Translations under genes and position numbers: made by a program
IMG/VR virus record: IMGVR_UViG_3300035181_000879
Coordinates: 1-34,174 of that record
Length of the DNA stretch: 34,174 nucleotides
Direction: 5' to 3' (one strand)
Origin: a virus
The notes under the pieces: model-generated
What the model was told of the DNA's origin: nothing
Database searches by the model: none
What the model saw: the letters and a program-made list of their open reading frames with translations, nothing else
Part shown: positions 12,211-18,784 of the stretch, one piece after another
Layout: every line of letters starts with the position of its first letter
Position numbering within the stretch: the stretch's first letter is position 1

Positions 12211-12393
12211 TTATACCGTGGTATCTTTAGGTGTCAACCTTTTTTCTATTATTTTTCTATGTTTGTCTACACATTTAAGAATAATTTCAATCATGGATAC
12301 CTCTAATCGCAACGATTCGGTTCTCAAAAATATCCACATGTCTTTAGGCATTCTTACACTAAACGCTTTTAATTCTTGGTTGTTCTTTTTCAT
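12211..12393 (-). CDS. Ribbon-helix-helix (Arc/MetJ-type) repressor
   Basis: A 60-residue protein with AAGGG 9 bases before ATG 12393. Residues 8-50 show the RHH layout: beta strand LKAFSVRMP (8-16), helix KDMWIFLRTESLRLEV, a turn, then helix MIEIILKCVDKHRKIIEKRL. It is the first gene of the leftward operon. Palindromic ATACC-GGTAT type sites lie in its promoter region (12423-12458), at its own 3' end (12213-12224) and before the 16325 gene (16621-16636), so it likely represses itself and the second unit (inference). Confidence 0.8.
   Translation of the reverse strand: MKKNNQELKAFSVRMPKDMWIFLRTESLRLEVSMIEIILKCVDKHRKIIEKRLTPKDTTV
12213..12224. promoter_or_regulatory. Operator-like palindrome ATACC-GT-GGTAT
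   Basis: ATACCGTGGTAT overlaps the last codons and stop of the RHH gene, just upstream of the 50-residue membrane gene. Its half-sites are identical to those at 16621-16636. It may modulate the rest of the leftward operon. Confidence 0.5.
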
Positions 12394-12422
12394 TTTATTA
12401 GCCCTTGTTATTCAACATATAA

Positions 12423-12473
12423 ACTATGGTATCATTATTTATATTGCAATACCATAGTATTTTATAGATTATA
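12423..12473 (-). promoter_or_regulatory. Leftward operon promoter region with paired operator half-sites
   Basis: ACTATGGTAT (12423-12432) and ATACCATAGT (12449-12458) are perfect 10-bp inverted arms separated by 16 bp, 30 to 65 bp upstream of the RHH start codon. A consensus -10 hexamer, TATAAT, lies on the minus strand at 12473-12468, so the arms would sit at and just after the transcription start. No good -35 is visible (CTCTAT at the expected place). The arrangement fits autoregulation by the RHH protein. Confidence 0.55.
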
Positions 12474-12547
12474 TGAAAAGTGCTAGACGTATAGAGAGTA
12501 ATTAAGATTTGACATATTGATCTTATTTATTTTTAGCGTATATTGAT

Positions 12548-12598
12548 TGGCTTGATGAATGTAATGAGCATTCTACCAAGCCATGGGCGTAGCCCTTT
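12548..12598 (+). other. Structured leader with nested hairpins
   Basis: TGGCTTG (12548-12554) pairs with CAAGCCA (12577-12583), enclosing GAATG/CATTC (12557-12573). It is followed directly by GGGC-GTA-GCCC and TTT (12585-12598), a terminator-like stem. This lies in the 5' region of the rightward replication unit, after a TTGACA-like hexamer at 12509. It could be an attenuator or antiterminator leader. Confidence 0.4.
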
Positions 12599-12663
12599 GG
12601 CAATTTCAACCTACTAGAATAGGCGAAGTTTTTGATAACAACGTTTAAAAGGAACGTCATTAC

Positions 12664-12900
12664 ATGCCAGAATATTACTTATCACAGCCCCAAAAATCAA
12701 CCTTTAAATCATTATTATTTTTTATTTCACATACTGGAAGGATTCTTATTGTGCGTAAATTATTTATTATGTTGGCGATAATGCAGGACAGAAAACAAAC
12801 GTTGTCTTCGATAAAAGCTAGGGTTCGAGTATTTGAAAATAATAGAGTATATTTGGATGACTTGGTTTTACGAATTAGAGCAGAGCGAATCATGACTTAA
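12664..12900 (+). CDS. Hypothetical protein, first gene of the replication unit
   Basis: Up to 78 residues from ATG 12664, which has AAAAGGA 10 bases upstream. A GTG at 12751 with GGAAGGA before it would give a 50-residue form. It has a hydrophobic stretch (SLLFFISHTGRILIVRKLFI) and a basic C-terminal half (SIKARVRVFENNRVYLDDLV, LRIRAERIM). No family recognised. It might be a regulatory or leader peptide ahead of the replication genes. Confidence 0.4.
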   Translation: MPEYYLSQPQKSTFKSLLFFISHTGRILIVRKLFIMLAIMQDRKQTLSSIKARVRVFENNRVYLDDLVLRIRAERIMT

Positions 12901-12910
12901 ATTAGGTTTA

Positions 12911-12953
12911 TGGGCATCTAGCCCAAAATCCCAACTTGTTCAAGCAAGTGGGG
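12911..12953 (+). other. Two hairpins upstream of the replication initiator gene
   Basis: TGGGC-ATCTA-GCCCA (12911-12925) and CCCAACTTG-TTCAAG-CAAGTGGGG (12930-12953, one mismatch) lie back to back in the 159-bp interval before the initiator gene. They are followed by sequence without a T-run, so a leader or origin-structure role is more likely than termination. Nothing else is recognised in this interval. Confidence 0.4.
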
Positions 12954-13059
12954 TATCCATACAACGTGTTCTTCCACAGAACTGGACTACGAGCATCAAC
13001 GGTTCCTAGCAGGATGATACCGATAACAATCACAATCACTTTCACAAGGAAATTATAAC

Positions 13060-13860
13060 ATGAACTTAAATATAAATGAACAGTTAATGAATGACACTAA
13101 AGATGCTAATTTATGTATCTTTATGGCAAATCTAGCGACTTGGATAAGAACCAACGCCAAGAAAGACGACCCCAAGAACCGAAACTTCCATGAAGGCAGA
13201 TTCTGGTCATACAACTCCATACAAGAATTTGTACGATACTTCGGATTCTGGTCAACTAAGAATATCCGCACGATTATAGCTAATTGCATCAAGCTTGATT
13301 TGATTGCTACCAACTCATTTAACAAGAAAAAATATGACAATACTTTGTGGTATACCCTTACGGATAAAGGGCTAGAGTACTATCCATGCTTACGTGACTT
13401 TTTATCGAACATGCTTGCCGATTCCGGCAAGGGTCTTGCCGATTCCGGCAATGCTATACCAGAAGATCTTAACCATAAAACAAAACCCTATAGTCCCTTG
13501 TCGCCTTCGGCAACGGTGAGTGATCTTGAAAAACAATATTTTGAAAAATGGAACGAGTTAGCCAAGAAAGAAGGTCTTAGTCAAATAAGACTCAAGAACA
13601 AAGAACATATTAAAAAATGCAAACGACAGCTAACTAGGTTTCTTTCTTATTGGCCAGAACTAAACAGCGACCCTACTTGCAAAATAAATGATGACTATGA
13701 AATGCATCCAGATTATTTGATAGAAATCCTAGAAGCAGGAATTGCGGCTAAATCATTTATCCTCTCACCTGATAGAGACCCATACAGAACATTTGAAATT
13801 ATATTGCGACAAAATAACTTTGAAAAAATGCTACAAGAAATAAATCAGAGACTGAGATGA
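13060..13860 (+). CDS. Replication initiator-like protein (winged helix)
   Basis: A 266-residue protein with AAGGAA before ATG 13060. The N-terminal 110 residues (FMANLATWIRTNAKKDDPKN, GRFWSYNSIQEFVRYFGFW, NIRTIIANCIKLDLIATNSF, TLWYTLTDKGLEYY) are a winged-helix layout like those of phage replication proteins that precede a DnaB-type helicase. The central part holds a duplicated heptad LADSGKG/LADSGNA, encoded by tandem palindromes that may be the origin. The C-terminal third is helical and charged and could load the helicase. The stop overlaps the helicase start (ATGA). Comparable to lambda O or P22 gp18 in position, but not by sequence. Confidence 0.65.
   Translation: MNLNINEQLMNDTKDANLCIFMANLATWIRTNAKKDDPKNRNFHEGRFWSYNSIQEFVRYFGFWSTKNIRTIIANCIKLDLIATNSFNKKKYDNTLWYTLTDKGLEYYPCLRDFLSNMLADSGKGLADSGNAIPEDLNHKTKPYSPLSPSATVSDLEKQYFEKWNELAKKEGLSQIRLKNKEHIKKCKRQLTRFLSYWPELNSDPTCKINDDYEMHPDYLIEILEAGIAAKSFILSPDRDPYRTFEIILRQNNFEKMLQEINQRLR
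13414..13451. repeat. Tandem palindromes inside the initiator gene, candidate origin
   Basis: CTTGCCG-ATTC-CGGCAAG (13414-13431) is a perfect 7-bp-arm palindrome. The same 17 bases recur at 13435-13451, exactly 21 bp on. The repeat is in frame and gives the heptapeptide repeat in the protein. Iterons within the initiator coding sequence are the arrangement of lambda ori within gene O. Confidence 0.6.
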
Positions 13861-15236
13861 GTAAATTTATAAACATAAAGCTAGAAAAAATGGTGCTGGG
13901 TAATCTATGCGCTTTATCAGATCCAAATGACCCAATACTGATGGACGCTATGGATAGACTCCATACTACCTGCTTTACAGGCCACGATAGACAAATGTTA
14001 TTTGAAATAATGGTTAAAAATCACATCAATGGAAAAGAAATAGCCGACTATGCTATCGCTATGGACATCTATGAAAATAGCCACGAATTGATGGATGTCC
14101 TTCTCGATATTATTCCTGATAAAAAAGAACCAAATTCCCTGTTAAAATGGATATGCGATTTAAACGCTCTACGAATCGATAGAGGGCACTTAAATCTTAT
14201 GGATGACCTACGTACAAGTTTTGATTTAGAAATCGATAGGGACGCTAGAGAAGCCCTTATATCAACATTTACAGATAAGGTTGTCACTTTAAGAGATAAT
14301 GCTGGGTCTAATAGCAGTTATATGCGTTCATCTTCTGAATGTATTGATGATTTAATTAACGAATTGAAGAACGGTAACATACGCGTTAAAACTGGTCTAC
14401 GGGATTTAGATTCTTTTTTGCAAGGCGGTCTTGATTCTGGCTCGCTTGTTGTCATTGGTGGTGCGCCCTCTTCCGGTAAAACACATATGGCATTAAAAAT
14501 GTTATTGGAGTGTCATAAATTACAATTAGGAAAAGAGGCGCTTGTTTTTTCATTAGAAGGTAAAGCCTCCAATGTAACTCAAAGACTGATATCTCATCAT
14601 CAAGGTGTTTTGTTTAAAAAAATAGATTTTTCTCAACAGTTATTGATGATGGAAGATTATAGGGAAATAAATATTTCTATTAGCGATAAACAAAACTTAA
14701 CTGTTGACCAAATTTACAGCACATGCAAGCGCGCTTATTTACGTAATAAAATTTCTGTGGTGCTCGTTGATTACCTTGATAGAGTTAAAAAACCAAATGG
14801 AGACATGCGGCAAGATGAAAAGCTTGCAGAAATATCTAATCAACTGGCTAATATGGCGATTGAATTTAATTGCATTGTTATTTTAACTACTCAGTTAAAC
14901 AAAGAGGCGATAAAGCGCCCAGACCATAGGCCAACACCGGTCGATTCAAAGAACTCTAGCGGACAATCAGAGGCTGCTAGTTACTGGTTTGGTATTAAAC
15001 GAATTTCGCAGTGGGATAATGGAACCCGCTATCCTGATTCAAATTTAGTTGAATTAATTGTGGGCAAGAACAGAAATGACGAACTGGAAGGAATTGTATA
15101 TTTTGAAACGGAAAATTCATTGTATTTAGATATTGATCAAAACAGAGCACTACAGCTTGTTTTGCAGTCCGATTTAAATAGAAAAGCTGAGATAAAAAGA
15201 TTTGATAATTTATTTAACAAAGGAAAAAAGCAATGA
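13857..15236 (+). CDS. DnaB-type replicative DNA helicase
   Basis: A 459-residue protein whose ATG overlaps the initiator stop by 4 bases. The N-terminal 150 residues resemble the helical DnaB N-domain (LEKMVLGNLCALSDPNDP and on). The RecA-like core starts at TGLRDLDSFLQGGLDSGSLV. Walker A is GGAPSSGKT (201-209), FSLEG (231-235) is the H1a-like motif with the catalytic glutamate, and Walker B is VVLVDYLDRV (D305). ILTTQLNKEA and the KNRNDELEG segment complete the DnaB pattern. It unwinds the replication fork of the phage and is probably loaded by the upstream protein. Confidence 0.93.
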   Translation: MSKFINIKLEKMVLGNLCALSDPNDPILMDAMDRLHTTCFTGHDRQMLFEIMVKNHINGKEIADYAIAMDIYENSHELMDVLLDIIPDKKEPNSLLKWICDLNALRIDRGHLNLMDDLRTSFDLEIDRDAREALISTFTDKVVTLRDNAGSNSSYMRSSSECIDDLINELKNGNIRVKTGLRDLDSFLQGGLDSGSLVVIGGAPSSGKTHMALKMLLECHKLQLGKEALVFSLEGKASNVTQRLISHHQGVLFKKIDFSQQLLMMEDYREINISISDKQNLTVDQIYSTCKRAYLRNKISVVLVDYLDRVKKPNGDMRQDEKLAEISNQLANMAIEFNCIVILTTQLNKEAIKRPDHRPTPVDSKNSSGQSEAASYWFGIKRISQWDNGTRYPDSNLVELIVGKNRNDELEGIVYFETENSLYLDIDQNRALQLVLQSDLNRKAEIKRFDNLFNKGKKQ

Positions 15237-15526
15237 GTATTTTTTGTACTAAAGAAGAGTTAATGCAGGAAATGTTTTGTGACAGAATGGTTGAAGTAAT
15301 TTTAAGTTATCCATTGAAATGGATGCAAATGACCCCGACCGCAGAAGATGGCATTTTTTTTATCGAAGGAATCAGAAAGGATGATTTTAATATTCAGTTA
15401 ATTACTTTTGAGCCAGACTTAGAAGGTCATATGGATTTGTATAGAGAGTTTAAACGCCATTACTTATCTTTGAATAAAATTAAATTTGGCGATCTTTGTC
15501 ATTTTGAAATTAGTCATTTAAGGTAG
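15233..15526 (+). CDS. Hypothetical protein
   Basis: A 97-residue protein overlapping the helicase stop (ATGA), with AAGG-rich sequence before it. Mixed alpha/beta with a central hydrophobic strand (DGIFFIEGIRKDDFNIQLI). No motif recognised. Its coupling to the helicase suggests a replication accessory role (inference). Confidence 0.65.
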   Translation: MSIFCTKEELMQEMFCDRMVEVILSYPLKWMQMTPTAEDGIFFIEGIRKDDFNIQLITFEPDLEGHMDLYREFKRHYLSLNKIKFGDLCHFEISHLR

Positions 15527-15530
15527 TTTT

Positions 15531-15731
15531 ATGAATCCCGGCCTATACGAATCACGAAAAAAATATCTATTTGGGTTAATTAAAAGGATATCAAACATAG
15601 CGGGTGGAGATGATGAAGCTTGGCTGATAGAATATTTTAACGAAGTATTGAGTAAGTATTCTTGTGAACGCATAGAAATCGCAATCGCTAAATACAAAAA
15701 ATGGATTGAACAATTAGAGAATGTGCAATGA
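15531..15731 (+). CDS. Hypothetical small helical protein
   Basis: A 66-residue protein with an AAGG site 8 bases before ATG 15531. Predicted all-helical (SRKKYLFGLIKRISNIAGGD, AWLIEYFNEVLSKYSCERI, AIAKYKKWIEQLENV). It overlaps the next start by 4 bases. No family recognised. Confidence 0.6.
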   Translation: MNPGLYESRKKYLFGLIKRISNIAGGDDEAWLIEYFNEVLSKYSCERIEIAIAKYKKWIEQLENVQ

Positions 15732-15931
15732 AGAAACGTAGCAAAGGACTGTATACCAATCTACATGACCATCAAGCTATGATGGACTTTTTACAGCAGC
15801 TATATGGGGTCAAGGATGACAACAGCGAAGAAGGCGGCTCCTCCATTGGAGCGAGACGAACAAAAAGCACTGGTTCGATGGCTAAACATGCATGCGAAAC
15901 TAAAGAATCTTTATTGCAAGATTCACAATGA
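15728..15931 (+). CDS. Small protein overlapping the nuclease gene
   Basis: A 67-residue frame whose ATG overlaps the preceding stop (ATGA). The first 36 residues (HDHQAMMDFLQQLYGVKDDN) look like a plausible small helical protein. The remainder overlaps the nuclease gene by 116 bp in another frame and has low-complexity composition, so its C-terminus may simply be read-through to the next available stop. Confidence 0.45.
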   Translation: MKKRSKGLYTNLHDHQAMMDFLQQLYGVKDDNSEEGGSSIGARRTKSTGSMAKHACETKESLLQDSQ

Positions 15932-16208
15932 AGGCAAGCGAACGCCTTTACAAACGCATTTCTTGAAGCTTGAAGGTTTGAGGCCACATGTTAGCGACAT
16001 ATTTATTTACTGCCCTACCAACACTTACCACGGTCTATGGTTGGAAGTGAAACGCAATAAAAAATACACTCAGTCTGAACGCTCGACAACACACTGGATT
16101 GGACAGGAAACTTTTCAAGAAACCGTAAAAAAAGTTGGCTATGAAGCTAAGTTCTGTTATGGTTTTATGGACGGCATCCATATTATTGAAAGTTATCTCC
16201 TGACTTGA
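15816..16208 (+). CDS. VRR-NUC domain nuclease
   Basis: A 130-residue protein. ATG 15816 is preferred over ATG 15804 because GGGG lies 6 bases before it. The PD-(D/E)XK-type VRR-NUC pattern is visible: RDEQKALVRWLN (13-24) with the first acidic and Gln residues, IHNEGKRT, then GLRPHVSDIFIY with the catalytic Asp, GLWLEVKRN with the E-x-K pair, and a QETFQETVKKVGYEAKFCYG segment. Stand-alone VRR-NUC proteins in phages are thought to cut branched or Holliday-type DNA. Here it ends the replication operon. Confidence 0.85.
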   Translation: MTTAKKAAPPLERDEQKALVRWLNMHAKLKNLYCKIHNEGKRTPLQTHFLKLEGLRPHVSDIFIYCPTNTYHGLWLEVKRNKKYTQSERSTTHWIGQETFQETVKKVGYEAKFCYGFMDGIHIIESYLLT

Positions 16209-16239
16209 TGTAATATCCGTTGACTTCCTTATTTTATGA

Positions 16240-16257
16240 CCCCCTTGAAAGAGGGGG
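16240..16257. terminator. GC-rich hairpin after the nuclease gene
   Basis: CCCCCT (16240-16245) pairs with AGGGGG (16252-16257) over a 6-base loop, 31 bp after the nuclease stop codon and between converging units. It is followed by CTTATAT on the plus strand, so the T-run is poor. A bidirectional terminator is the likeliest role. Confidence 0.6.
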
Positions 16258-16258
16258 C

Positions 16259-16324
16259 TTATATATCGTATCCACGGTCTTTGTTCCACCAATAAATAAT
16301 AATTAATATTAATATAATGCCCAT
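16259..16324 (-). CDS. Possible 21-residue membrane peptide
   Basis: ATG 16324 follows the stop codon of the 87-residue gene directly, with GGAG 6 bases before it. The product MGIILILIIIYWWNKDRGYD plus Ile is one short hydrophobic segment with a charged tail. The ribosome site and tight linkage support it; size alone makes it uncertain. Confidence 0.4.
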   Translation of the reverse strand: MGIILILIIIYWWNKDRGYDI

Positions 16325-16588
16325 TTATTTCTCCATCCAGTCGTTAAACATTTCATATAAAGTGTCTTTTGAATAACCGATACCTTCATAGAGATTGCCT
16401 GATTCAAAACCGGATAATTCCCAATAATCGTATAGCGCATCTGTATCATGAAACATTTGATAACGGTTGTCAGGTTCCCACCCGTAGTTATCACTCATTG
16501 CATATGATGCGTAACTAGCATCAGGGTATTTTGTTTGTATTTTAAATTTTTTGGTGTCTACGATATATGCTGTGTGATTTGGGTTCAT
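16325..16588 (-). CDS. Hypothetical acidic Tyr-rich protein under a palindromic operator
   Basis: An 87-residue acidic protein with many aromatic residues (YPDASYASYAMSDNYGWEPD, FHDTDALYDYWELSGFESGN). The C-terminus DTLYEMFNDWMEK is helical. No family recognised; the composition resembles DNA-mimic or anti-restriction proteins, but this is only a resemblance. It has its own promoter, with a perfect 16-bp palindrome between -35 and -10. Confidence 0.6.
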   Translation of the reverse strand: MNPNHTAYIVDTKKFKIQTKYPDASYASYAMSDNYGWEPDNRYQMFHDTDALYDYWELSGFESGNLYEGIGYSKDTLYEMFNDWMEK

Positions 16589-16619
16589 TTTATTTGCTCG
16601 ACTTGGTTAATATGCATGT

Positions 16620-16647
16620 ATAATACCATGGTATTAAGGTATGTAAA
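16620..16647 (-). promoter_or_regulatory. Promoter with embedded 16-bp operator palindrome
   Basis: On the minus strand TTTACA (16647-16642), a 16-bp spacer and TATTAT (16625-16620) form a sigma-70 type promoter for the 16325-16588 gene. The perfect palindrome TAATACCATGGTATTA (16621-16636) covers the spacer and the -10. Its ATACC/GGTAT half-sites match those near the RHH gene, so the RHH protein is the likely repressor. The divergent endolysin promoter lies about 45 bp away. Confidence 0.7.
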
Positions 16648-16676
16648 TAGGATTATTTATATTATTTTAATAATTG

Positions 16677-16685
16677 TGCTACGAT
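16677..16685 (+). promoter_or_regulatory. Extended -10 promoter candidate for the lysis/late genes
   Basis: TGC-TACGAT lies 27 bases before the endolysin start codon, in the block TTGTGCTA that recurs at 6631-6637. No -35 is visible, as in many extended -10 or activator-dependent late promoters. Confidence 0.35.
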
Positions 16686-16712
16686 TAAATATTACTGAAT
16701 ACAAGGATTGTT

Positions 16713-17126
16713 ATGCCAAAATTTAGTCAAGCATCATTTAGCAAGCTATCTACGTGTCATCCTGATTTACAAGTATTGTTTTATGAAATAATTAAAAACT
16801 ATGATTGTACGATCCTTGTTGGTTATCGAGACGAAGAAGACCAAGAGGCTGCCGTTAAGGCAGGTAAAAGCAAGTTGCATTATCCATTTGGTAATCACAA
16901 TAAAAACCCATCTATGGCTGTTGATGTGACGCCATACCCTATCGACTTTAACAACACGAAGCTAGCATTATGGTTTGGTGGCTATGTGATGGGTATTGCT
17001 CAGAAACTTAAGGATGAGGGAAAAATGTCTCATTCTGTGCGCTGGGGTGGGTCATGGGATGGTACGGGGAAGATGAATACTGCGGGTATGTTGTGTGATT
17101 TAGATCATTTCGAGCTGATTATTTAA
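16713..17126 (+). CDS. Endolysin, M15 family L-Ala-D-Glu / D-Ala peptidase
   Basis: A 137-residue protein with AAGGA before ATG 16713. The zinc peptidase M15 signatures are TILVGYRDEEDQEAAVKAGK (33-52), the H62-to-D71 segment HNKNPSMAVDVTPYP, VRWGGSWDG (109-117) and the closing DLDHFEL (H132). H62, D71 and H132 are the expected zinc ligands. It lacks a signal peptide, so it relies on a holin, and the next gene fits that role. The length equals T5-type single-domain endolysins. It cleaves peptidoglycan stem peptides during lysis. Confidence 0.9.
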   Translation: MPKFSQASFSKLSTCHPDLQVLFYEIIKNYDCTILVGYRDEEDQEAAVKAGKSKLHYPFGNHNKNPSMAVDVTPYPIDFNNTKLALWFGGYVMGIAQKLKDEGKMSHSVRWGGSWDGTGKMNTAGMLCDLDHFELII

Positions 17127-17138
17127 AGTGAGGGAGTG

Positions 17139-17360
17139 ATGCTGCACTGGCTTCGAGGATTATTAAAAAATAAATCACATGTTGTTTTATCAGCACCGGC
17201 ATTATTGTGCTTTATTACATTTTGCACAAATTTGTATGCCGCATTAAGTGACGGTAAAATTGACTCCAATGAATTTTCAGCGTTATTGTCTACGGCCGAT
17301 GGATTTGAAACAGTTGTATTATTTGTGCTGATAATGGTATTGAAAGACAAGAGTAAGTAA
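17139..17360 (+). CDS. Putative holin
   Basis: A 73-residue protein. ATG 17139 is used in preference to the adjacent GTG 17136, with GAGGGAG upstream. Two hydrophobic segments (VVLSAPALLCFITFCTNLYA, about 15-34, and TVVLFVLIMVL, about 58-68) flank an acidic loop DGKIDSNEF, with a charged C-terminus KDKSK. Size, topology and position right after the endolysin fit a class II-like holin. No sequence family is recognised. Confidence 0.65.
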   Translation: MLHWLRGLLKNKSHVVLSAPALLCFITFCTNLYAALSDGKIDSNEFSALLSTADGFETVVLFVLIMVLKDKSK

Positions 17361-17407
17361 GATACATTTACACCATATTACCAATAACTACTAAAGGATT
17401 AGTACGA

Positions 17408-17881
17408 ATGGCTGGAAAACCGAACCCCCCAAAAGTGTATGCCAAAGAAACGACTGGCAGACCCACTAAATTCACGCCTGAACGACGAGCAGCTATCATT
17501 GACGCTGTATCTCATCGCATCCCCTATGAATTTGCTGCCGAAGCAAATGGTATCAGTCAAGACACATTGTATGAATGGTTAAAACTCGGAAAGAAGCATC
17601 GTGATGAGTGCATTGAGTCTGATTACAGTATCTTTACCGAGGCTTTTAAAAGAGCAGAAATGGAAAAAATTAGACAACATAATGATATGATTGCTGCTAA
17701 ACCTGAACGCTGGCAGGCGGATGCGTGGATATTAGAACGTAGATGGCATAAGCATTACAGCTCAAATGCTCAATTAAGCGAACTCAATAACAAGTTGGAT
17801 AAACTCATGGATGGGGATATAACAAATGAAGAACGCAATCACAAAATCGGCCGTAAAAACGATGATCAAGAAAACGGATAA
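17408..17881 (+). CDS. terS: Terminase small subunit
   Basis: A 157-residue protein with AAAGGATTAG before ATG 17408. The N-terminal part carries TGRPTKFTPERRAAIIDAVS, then IPYEFAAEANGISQDTLYEW, a helix-turn-helix like those of phage small terminases that recognise pac or cos DNA. The second half is helical and probably oligomerises (WQADAWILERRW, QLSELNNKLDKLMDG). The large terminase follows after a cluster of small genes. It starts packaging by binding the phage DNA. Confidence 0.85.
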   Translation: MAGKPNPPKVYAKETTGRPTKFTPERRAAIIDAVSHRIPYEFAAEANGISQDTLYEWLKLGKKHRDECIESDYSIFTEAFKRAEMEKIRQHNDMIAAKPERWQADAWILERRWHKHYSSNAQLSELNNKLDKLMDGDITNEERNHKIGRKNDDQENG

Positions 17882-17966
17882 AAAGGCTGTTGCTAAAGAC
17901 AAGATACAAGATAAGAAGATGATGGGCAATGGCGTTTTAAAGAAGGCAAAGGATTGTAAATATTAA
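17826..17966 (+). CDS. Small Lys-rich protein overlapping terS
   Basis: A 46-residue frame starting within terS, with GGGGAT 7 bases before ATG 17826. The product is very basic (KSAVKTMIKKTDKKAVAKDK, DKKMMGNGVLKKAKDC). It continues 85 bp past the terS stop and ends 9 bp before the next gene, filling what would otherwise be a gap. Basic small proteins in this region recur (18381, 18785) and may be capsid or DNA-associated. Confidence 0.55.
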   Translation: MKNAITKSAVKTMIKKTDKKAVAKDKIQDKKMMGNGVLKKAKDCKY

Positions 17967-17975
17967 GGGGTTAAT

Positions 17976-18185
17976 ATGAGTGGAAAATATGTATCTCAGA
18001 AACCGACAAGTGGCTTTAACGATCTTGCACCTGAAGTCGTTCGTGGTAAACGTGTTAAAGAAGAGGCGTTTGCAAAGAGTGGTGCGTGTCGTAATTTGGC
18101 ACCTCAGACGATGGATAACTATGGTAAGACGGATTATTTATCAGATGTTGACATGGCCATCACTAAACAATTAAGTGGTAAGTAA
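17976..18185 (+). CDS. Hypothetical small protein
   Basis: A 69-residue protein with AAGGGG 6 bases before ATG 17976. Contains PTSGFNDLAPEVVRGKRVKE and ACRNLAPQTMDNYGKTDY. No signal peptide or membrane segment and no family recognised. It belongs to the cluster of small genes between the terminase subunits. Confidence 0.6.
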   Translation: MSGKYVSQKPTSGFNDLAPEVVRGKRVKEEAFAKSGACRNLAPQTMDNYGKTDYLSDVDMAITKQLSGK

Positions 18186-18204
18186 TCGATAAGGATATCG
18201 AATC

Positions 18205-18378
18205 ATGAGTTTATTATCATCATTTTTAATCAGTCATTTTATCCCGGCATTAGAGTCAGCATTTGTAGCGCATGAGCCAGAGCTACAAGCAGCGTTGCTT
18301 CAGGAAGTCGAGGCATTTGGTGGTCAATTGGGTGTGTGGATTGCTAGTAAGATGGACGAATCGGCTCCTAAGGAATAA
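18205..18378 (+). CDS. Hypothetical small protein
   Basis: A 57-residue gene with AAGGATATC before ATG 18205. The product is mostly helical and mildly hydrophobic at the start (SLLSSFLISHFIPALESAFV), then acidic (EPELQAALLQEVEAFGGQLG). It ends 2 bp before the DUF6582-like gene. No family recognised; small phage capsid- or tail-associated proteins have this look. Confidence 0.6.
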   Translation: MSLLSSFLISHFIPALESAFVAHEPELQAALLQEVEAFGGQLGVWIASKMDESAPKE

Positions 18379-18380
18379 TC

Positions 18381-18590
18381 ATGGCAAAACTTGACACAAA
18401 AGAACGGAAGAAATTGCCTAAGAGTGAATTTGCTCTGCCTGAATCAAGGAAATATCCTGTAGATACAAAAGCAAGAGCTGCTAACGCAAAAGCTCGTGCA
18501 TCTGAGATGGCTAATAAGGGAAAGCTTTCCATATCTGCCAAGACAAAGATAGACGCTAAAGCCAATAAGGTGCTAGGTAAAAAGAAATGA
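18381..18590 (+). CDS. DUF6582-like small basic protein
   Basis: A 69-residue protein with AAGGA before ATG 18381. The segment LPKSEFALPESRKYPVDTKA followed by RAANAKARASEMANKGKLS is the R-x-LP-x-S-x-FALP-x-x-RKYP-I/V-D-x-x-HA-x-NA-x-AR pattern of DUF6582, which occurs as a short domain in phage and protease-linked proteins. The function of the domain is unknown. The C-terminus is Lys-rich (KANKVLGKKK). Confidence 0.65.
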   Translation: MAKLDTKERKKLPKSEFALPESRKYPVDTKARAANAKARASEMANKGKLSISAKTKIDAKANKVLGKKK

Positions 18591-18772
18591 CATTGCCGTT
18601 TAAGCCCTCTGAAGGTAAAGACAGAAGCTATAGCAAAAAGCTTAAACGTGATGACATTTCTTTGTTAAAGGATAAGTTGCCGAATGAGTTTAGATATGCG
18701 CTGAACGATTACAATCACAGTAACATTGATGGAATAGGTTACATTGACACGAACCATTATGACTATGAATAA
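18587..18772 (+). CDS. Hypothetical small protein
   Basis: A 61-residue protein whose ATG overlaps the preceding stop (ATGA). The N-terminal half is basic (GKDRSYSKKLKRDDISLLKD) and the C-terminal half acidic and Tyr-rich (YNHSNIDGIGYIDTNHYDYE). No family recognised. Confidence 0.55.
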   Translation: MTLPFKPSEGKDRSYSKKLKRDDISLLKDKLPNEFRYALNDYNHSNIDGIGYIDTNHYDYE

Positions 18773-18784
18773 GGATGTTAATAC

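Noticed and set aside
12509-12544. Rightward sigma-70 promoter with TTGACA at 12509
   Set aside because: A consensus -35 is present but no acceptable -10 lies 16-18 bp away; the nearest (TATATT) is 24 bp off.
12675-12893. Minus-strand 72-residue frame opposite the first gene of the replication unit
   Set aside because: No ribosome site, and the plus-strand frame has one.
13414-13451. CRISPR-like array
   Set aside because: Only two repeat copies, palindromic and in frame inside a coding gene, with 3-4 bp between them; no spacers or cas genes.
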